Of a stretch of DNA of 6,787 nt, positions 1-6,787 are shown piece by piece. The stretch lies in contig CAMPJN010000206.1 in NCBI GenBank assembly GCA_946886875.1, positions 1 through 6,787 on the forward strand, read 5' to 3'. The position numbers and the translations under genes are program-made. The stretch's first letter is position 1. The number at the start of each line of letters is the position of its first letter. The notes beneath the pieces are model-generated. The model saw nothing but the letters and a program-made list of their open reading frames with translations, was not told where the DNA came from and did not search any database. The stretch comes from an uncultured Pseudomonas sp. (GTDB lineage Bacteria; Pseudomonadota; Gammaproteobacteria; Pseudomonadales; Pseudomonadaceae).

Positions 1-133
1 ATGCTCAAATTGAGCCGCACGGAAGATGTTGGCCGATATGCTACACCGAAGCAGGTGGCGAGCGGGAGCCGAGGCCAGAGCCTTGGTCCGCGGCTTGTGC
101 GCTGCTTGCACGCCAGCCATTGGGCTTAAGCCG

Positions 134-139
134 TACAAT
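134..139 (+). promoter_or_regulatory. Candidate -10 box of the ftsK operon
   Basis: TACAAT matches the sigma-70 -10 consensus TATAAT at 5 of 6 positions and would place a transcript start near 146, about 57 nt before the ftsK start. No good -35 hexamer lies at the right distance and there is no extended -10 TG, so this is only a weak candidate. Confidence 0.2.
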
Positions 140-187
140 AGGTCCTCTTTCCGTTGTTAAATCGACCACTCGGCATGACGCCGACGC

Positions 188-192
188 AGGAA
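188..192 (+). promoter_or_regulatory. Shine-Dalgarno deciding the ftsK TTG start
   Basis: AGGAA lies 10 nt before the TTG at 203 but only 3 nt before an out-of-frame ATG at 196. That ATG opens a six-codon ORF ending in TAG at 214-216. The spacing to TTG is slightly long and the spacing to ATG short, so the two starts may compete for the same site. Confidence 0.5.
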
Positions 193-202
193 CCGATGCG
201 TT

Positions 203-2608
<2,406 letters not shown>

Positions 2609-2632
2609 TTACCTAATTGGATAAGGAGTCCC

Positions 2633-3259
2633 ATGCGCCTGATTCGCATGTTGTTGCTAACGGTTGTAAGCCTCTCGAGCATGTGCGCCCTGGCCGACGA
2701 AACTGTCGCCGTGCAGAAATTGACCCAGTTGCTTAACCAGGCGCAAACCATTACCGCGCGCTTTTCTCAACTGACCCTGGATGGCGGCGGCACCCAACTG
2801 CAGGAAACCGCTGGCCAACTCGCGCTGAAACGTCCGGGGCTGTTCCGCTGGCACACCGACGAGCCAATGGAGCAGTTGCTGGTGTCCAATGGCGAGAAGG
2901 TCTGGCTGTATGATCCGGACCTCGAACAGGTCACCATCCAGACCCTCGATCAGCGTCTGACCCACACCCCGGCGCTGCTGCTCTCCGGCGACGTATCGAA
3001 GATCAGCGAGAACTTCGAGATCAGCCACAAGGAAGGCGGCAATGTGATCGATTTCATCCTCAAGCCCAAGTCCAAGGACAGCTTGTTCGACAGCCTGCGC
3101 TTGTCGTTCCGCGACAGCGTGCTGAACGACATGCAATTGATCGACAGCATTGGTCAGCGCACCAATATCCTGTTTCTCAACGTCAAGATGAACGAACCCC
3201 TGGACGACAAGCAGTTCAGCTTCGACATTCCAGCAGGCGCCGACGTCATTCAAGAGTAA
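2633..3259 (+). CDS. lolA: Outer-membrane lipoprotein carrier protein LolA
   Basis: LolA is the periplasmic chaperone that takes mature lipoproteins from the inner-membrane LolCDE transporter and hands them to LolB at the outer membrane. The 208-residue precursor is of normal family length. It starts with a basic n-region and hydrophobic core, then an ALA-DE signal peptidase I site, so cleavage after residue 21 is predicted. Family hallmarks include RFSQ (43-46), the KRPGLFRW block (66-73, whose Arg67 corresponds to the conserved lipid-cavity arginine known from E. coli), and [10 protein letters not shown] (90-99). The ATG has an excellent AAGGAG at 2623-2628, 4 nt upstream. It lies 24 nt after ftsK with no terminator between, consistent with co-transcription; this ftsK-lolA-rarA order is common in gamma-proteobacteria. 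Confidence 0.96.
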   Translation: MRLIRMLLLTVVSLSSMCALADETVAVQKLTQLLNQAQTITARFSQLTLDGGGTQLQETAGQLALKRPGLFRWHTDEPMEQLLVSNGEKVWLYDPDLEQVTIQTLDQRLTHTPALLLSGDVSKISENFEISHKEGGNVIDFILKPKSKDSLFDSLRLSFRDSVLNDMQLIDSIGQRTNILFLNVKMNEPLDDKQFSFDIPAGADVIQE

Positions 3260-3276
3260 GAGGCGGGCGTCACTCC

Positions 3277-4602
3277 ATGGATCTGTTTCGCAAGCCCCCT
3301 ATCGCCCAGCCGCTTGCCGCACGCTTACGCGCGGCCAGCCTGGACGAGTACGTCGGCCAGGAACATTTGTTGGCGCGCGGCAAGCCGCTGCGCGAAGCCC
3401 TGGAGCAGGGCGCGCTGCATTCGATGATCTTCTGGGGGCCGCCGGGAGTGGGCAAAACCACCCTGGCGCGCCTGCTGGCGCAGGTTTCCGATGCTCATTT
3501 CGAGACGATTTCCGCGGTACTCTCCGGGGTCAAGGAAATCCGCCAGGCGGTGGAAGTCGCTCAGCAGCATGCCGCGCAATATGGCCGCCAGACCATTCTG
3601 TTCGTCGATGAAGTGCACCGTTTCAACAAGTCGCAGCAGGATGCCTTTCTACCTTATGTGGAAGACGGCACCCTGATCTTTATCGGCGCCACCACCGAGA
3701 ACCCTTCTTTTGAACTGAACAACGCGCTGCTATCCCGAGCCCGCGTCTATGTCCTGAAAAGTCTGGATGAAGCGGCCCTGCGCAAGCTGGTCGATCGCGC
3801 CCTGAACGACCCCAAGGGCTTGGGCGAGCGCAAGCTCAGCCTGCCGGAAGAGAGCTTCAAGATTCTGATGAGCGCCGCCGATGGCGATGGCCGGCGTCTG
3901 CTGAACTTTCTGGAGAACGCCGCGGATCTGGCCGAGGACGGCAGCGAAATCAGCAGCGAGTTGCTGCTCGATCTACTCGGCGACAGCCGTCGGCGTTTCG
4001 ATAAAGGCGGCGAAGCCTTTTACGATCAGATTTCCGCGCTGCACAAGTCGGTGCGCGGTTCCAATCCGGACGGCGCGTTGTACTGGTTCGCGCGCATGCT
4101 CGACGGCGGCTGCGACCCGCTGTACTTGGCGCGCCGGGTGGTGCGCATGGCCAGTGAGGATATCGGCAACGCCGACCCCAGGGCGCTAACCCTGTGCCTG
4201 AATGCCTGGGATGTGCAGGAACGCCTGGGCAGCCCGGAGGGCGAGTTGGCGGTGGCTCAGGCGATTGTCTACCTGGCCTGCGCACCTAAGAGCAACGCGG
4301 TGTACAGCGCCTTCAAGGCGGCGATGCGCGATGCCGCCGAACATGGCTCCTTGGAAGTGCCGCTGCACCTGCGCAATGCCCCGACCAAATTGATGAAAGA
4401 ACTCGGTTACGGCGACGAATACCGTTACGCCCATGACGAGCCGGATGCCTATGCGGCCGGCGAGGACTATTTTCCCGAGGCGCTGCCGCCACGCCAGTAC
4501 TACCAGCCAGTGCCGCGCGGCTTGGAGCTGAAAATTCGCGACAAGCTGCAGCACCTGAAGAACCAGGACCAAGCCAGCCCCAAGCAGCGGAGAAAACCAT
4601 GA
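3277..4602 (+). CDS. rarA: Replication-associated recombination protein RarA (MgsA)
   Basis: RarA is an AAA+ ATPase related to clamp-loader subunits and eukaryotic WRNIP1/Mgs1. It acts at stalled replication forks and binds SSB and DNA ends. The 441-residue product has family-typical length. It shows Walker A GPPGVGKT (54-61), Walker [11 protein letters not shown] (107-116), sensor 1 GATTENPSF (137-145), a probable arginine finger in LLSRAR (151-156) and a sensor 2 motif [11 protein letters not shown] (203-213), followed by the helical tetramerisation domain. The basic tail (PKQRRKP) is less conserved. Translation starts 17 nt after the lolA stop. The only ribosome-site-like sequence, around 3258-3263, is 13 nt from the ATG and weak, so translational coupling to lolA is possible. 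Its stop codon overlaps the crcB start. Confidence 0.96.
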   Translation: MDLFRKPPIAQPLAARLRAASLDEYVGQEHLLARGKPLREALEQGALHSMIFWGPPGVGKTTLARLLAQVSDAHFETISAVLSGVKEIRQAVEVAQQHAAQYGRQTILFVDEVHRFNKSQQDAFLPYVEDGTLIFIGATTENPSFELNNALLSRARVYVLKSLDEAALRKLVDRALNDPKGLGERKLSLPEESFKILMSAADGDGRRLLNFLENAADLAEDGSEISSELLLDLLGDSRRRFDKGGEAFYDQISALHKSVRGSNPDGALYWFARMLDGGCDPLYLARRVVRMASEDIGNADPRALTLCLNAWDVQERLGSPEGELAVAQAIVYLACAPKSNAVYSAFKAAMRDAAEHGSLEVPLHLRNAPTKLMKELGYGDEYRYAHDEPDAYAAGEDYFPEALPPRQYYQPVPRGLELKIRDKLQHLKNQDQASPKQRRKP

Positions 4603-4979
4603 TTCGGGTGGCCCTGGCGGTTGCCGCTGGTGGTGCTGCGGGCTGCGTGTTGCGGTTTTTCGCATCGACCTGGGTGGTGGCGCACTGGCCGCGTCATTAC
4701 TACCTGGCGACCTTGACCGTAAACATGCTCGGTTGCCTGTTGATTGGCATATTGTCCGGGCTGTTCCTGTTGCGCACCGATCTGCCGCTGGAGTTGCGCA
4801 CCGGCCTGACGGTCGGCCTGCTCGGCGGTTTGACCACCTTTTCCTCGTTCAGCCTGGAAGTGCTCAATATGCTTGAGCACGGCCGTATCGCCGAGGCCAT
4901 GGGTTACCTGTTGTGCAGTGTGATCGGTGGCGTATTGGCCGCCTGGCTGGGCCTGACCCTGGCGCGACTGTGCCATTGA
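4599..4979 (+). CDS. crcB: Fluoride ion channel CrcB/FluC
   Basis: CrcB/Fluc is a small inner-membrane channel that lets fluoride leave the cytoplasm; family members work as antiparallel dual-topology dimers. The 126-residue product has four hydrophobic segments (about 2-24, 33-58, 66-88 and 98-122). It carries the family signatures: [10 protein letters not shown] (11-20), the TLTVNMLG stretch with pore-lining Asn42, and GGLTTFSSF (76-84). In the last, Phe81 and Phe84 match the fluoride-coordinating phenylalanines and the Thr-Thr-Phe-Ser break matches the central sodium site. The ATG overlaps the rarA stop as ATGA, and CGGAGA at 4588-4593 is a good ribosome site. Expression is therefore probably coupled to rarA. 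There is no room for a fluoride riboswitch in front of it. Confidence 0.94.
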   Translation: MIRVALAVAAGGAAGCVLRFFASTWVVAHWPRHYYLATLTVNMLGCLLIGILSGLFLLRTDLPLELRTGLTVGLLGGLTTFSSFSLEVLNMLEHGRIAEAMGYLLCSVIGGVLAAWLGLTLARLCH

Positions 4980-5001
4980 GTGCGCGATCATCGGTTGCGG
5001 A

Positions 5002-5032
5002 TTGGCGCTCTAGCGGCCTTACGCCTTAAACT
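5002..5032 (+). promoter_or_regulatory. Weak candidate serS promoter
   Basis: TTGGCG (5002-5007) and TAAACT (5027-5032) each match the sigma-70 consensus at 4 of 6 positions, with a long 19-bp spacer. If used, transcription would begin near 5039 and the terminator hairpin at 5048-5073 would lie inside the serS leader. This is offered only because no better candidate exists in the gap between crcB and serS. Confidence 0.2.
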
Positions 5033-5047
5033 GCGCGGCATCGCGTG

Positions 5048-5073
5048 ACATGGCTGCGGCCATGTATTTTTTT
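5048..5073 (+). terminator. Rho-independent terminator after crcB
   Basis: A perfect 7-bp stem (ACATGGC at 5048-5054, GCCATGT at 5059-5065) with a TGCG loop is followed by A and seven T residues (5067-5073). This fits termination of the ftsK-lolA-rarA-crcB transcript. A weaker hairpin (5032-5047: four CGCG pairs plus two G-U pairs around a GCAT loop) abuts it directly. The T-tract ends only 22 nt before the serS start. Confidence 0.85.
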
Positions 5074-5086
5074 GCACCTGTATTGA

Positions 5087-6376
<1,290 letters not shown>

Positions 6377-6397
6377 GACGCAGTTCGAATGCACAAT

Positions 6398-6427
6398 ACG
6401 GGGTGGCAATTGCCGCCCCGTTTTTTT
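6398..6427 (+). terminator. Rho-independent terminator after serS
   Basis: A 10-bp GC-rich stem (6398-6407 with 6412-6421, one T-G pair) around an AATT loop runs into seven T residues (6421-6427). It begins 21 nt after the serS stop and ends 20 nt before the cysG start codon. It is the strongest hairpin seen in the window. Confidence 0.92.
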
Positions 6428-6447
6428 ACCTCTGGCGAGATTGATCC

Positions 6448-6787
6448 ATGGACTTCCTACCCCTGTTCCACAAATTGCAGGATCGCCTGGTGCTGGTGGT
6501 CGGCGGCGGCGAAGTGGCGTTGCGCAAGGCGCGTTTGCTCGCCGATGCCGGGGCGCGGCTGCGTGTCGTCGCCCCCGAGGTCCGGGCCGAGCTGCAGCAG
6601 TTGGCTGGTGACGGCGGGTTTTTCCTGCGCGCTTACCAAGCCGAGGATCTGCAGGGCGTAGTTCTGATCATCGCCGCCACCGACGACGAACCGCTCAACG
6701 CGCAAATCTCCGCCCAGGCTCAAGCCTTGGGTATCCCGGTCAACGTGGTGGATGCGCCCAAGCTGTGCAGCGTGATCTTCCCGGCCA
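6448..6787 (+). CDS. cysG: Siroheme synthase CysG, N-terminal part (cut by window end)
   Basis: CysG is a multifunctional enzyme that makes siroheme for sulfite and nitrite reductases. Its C-terminal half methylates uroporphyrinogen III. Its N-terminal half oxidises precorrin-2 with NAD+ and inserts iron. The 113 codons visible here cover only the N-terminal half. They show the Rossmann nucleotide-binding motif [15 protein letters not shown] (17-31), [11 protein letters not shown] (74-84) and [15 protein letters not shown] (99-113). In that last stretch Asp102 corresponds to the aspartate (Asp104 in E. coli) proposed as the catalytic base in dehydrogenation and chelation. The beginning [10 protein letters not shown] is typical of the Pseudomonas protein. 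The full length would be about 460 residues, but a stand-alone dehydrogenase/ferrochelatase (about 200 residues, CysG-N/Met8-type) cannot be excluded from the visible part. The ribosome site is a weak GCGAGA at 6435-6440, 7 nt upstream. A terminator lies directly in front. Confidence 0.94.
   Translation, partial: MDFLPLFHKLQDRLVLVVGGGEVALRKARLLADAGARLRVVAPEVRAELQQLAGDGGFFLRAYQAEDLQGVVLIIAATDDEPLNAQISAQAQALGIPVNVVDAPKLCSVIFPA

Larger units (their letters stand above)
1..202. other. Non-coding leader upstream of ftsK
   Basis: I can support no gene here. The frame used by ftsK is closed by a TGA at 176-178. The stretch contains a 13-bp dyad at 3-15, a small hairpin (stem arms 69-75 and 80-86, 4-nt loop, one G-U pair) with no T-tract after it, and a lone TACAAT at 134-139 that resembles a -10 box but has no convincing -35 partner at 16-18 bp spacing. 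It probably carries the promoter and 5' untranslated region of the ftsK operon, and perhaps that of a divergent gene lying before the window; both points are inference from position. Confidence 0.5.

Noticed and set aside
1..129. A 42-codon ATG-to-TAA reading frame at the window start
   Set aside because: The sequence is not recognisable as any protein family, its ribosome site would lie outside the window, and an open frame this short is expected by chance in GC-rich DNA.
4540..4598. Fluoride riboswitch before crcB
   Set aside because: This stretch is rarA coding sequence and I cannot recognise the pseudoknotted fluoride aptamer pattern in it.
6389..6661. Plus-strand 90-codon frame overlapping the start of cysG
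   Set aside because: It is out of frame with cysG, begins before the serS terminator and has low-complexity Cys/Arg-rich content; the cysG frame carries the true Rossmann motif.

Overview
This window is a conserved chromosomal housekeeping segment from a gamma-proteobacterium, almost certainly a Pseudomonas. The GC-rich coding bias, the compact 801-residue FtsK, and the gene order ftsK-lolA-rarA-(crcB)-serS-cysG all fit that genus. From memory, P. aeruginosa has the same order but lacks crcB at this spot, while fluorescens/putida/stutzeri-type species can carry it. The species itself is not resolved.

Layout, all on the + strand. Positions 1-202 are a non-coding leader in which I can support no gene. 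ftsK (203-2608) starts at a TTG codon. It is followed after 24 nt by lolA (2633-3259), after 17 nt by rarA (3277-4602), and then, through an ATGA overlap, by crcB (4599-4979). These four genes look like one transcription unit, closed by a hairpin-plus-T-tract terminator at 5048-5073. serS (5096-6376) follows and ends in a second strong terminator at 6398-6427. cysG begins at 6448 and runs off the window end; only its N-terminal dehydrogenase/ferrochelatase part is present.

The genes are functionally mixed but all basic: chromosome segregation at the division septum (FtsK), lipoprotein trafficking to the outer membrane (LolA), replication-fork maintenance (RarA), fluoride export (CrcB/FluC), seryl-tRNA charging (SerS) and siroheme synthesis (CysG). 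There is no mobile element, CRISPR array, tRNA or rRNA, and no sign of a novel system. The observations most worth a second look are regulatory. Both terminators end only 20-22 nt before the next start codon, which leaves little room for a promoter. The ftsK TTG start is overlapped by a six-codon ATG mini-ORF sharing the same Shine-Dalgarno. crcB is coupled to rarA instead of sitting behind a fluoride riboswitch.
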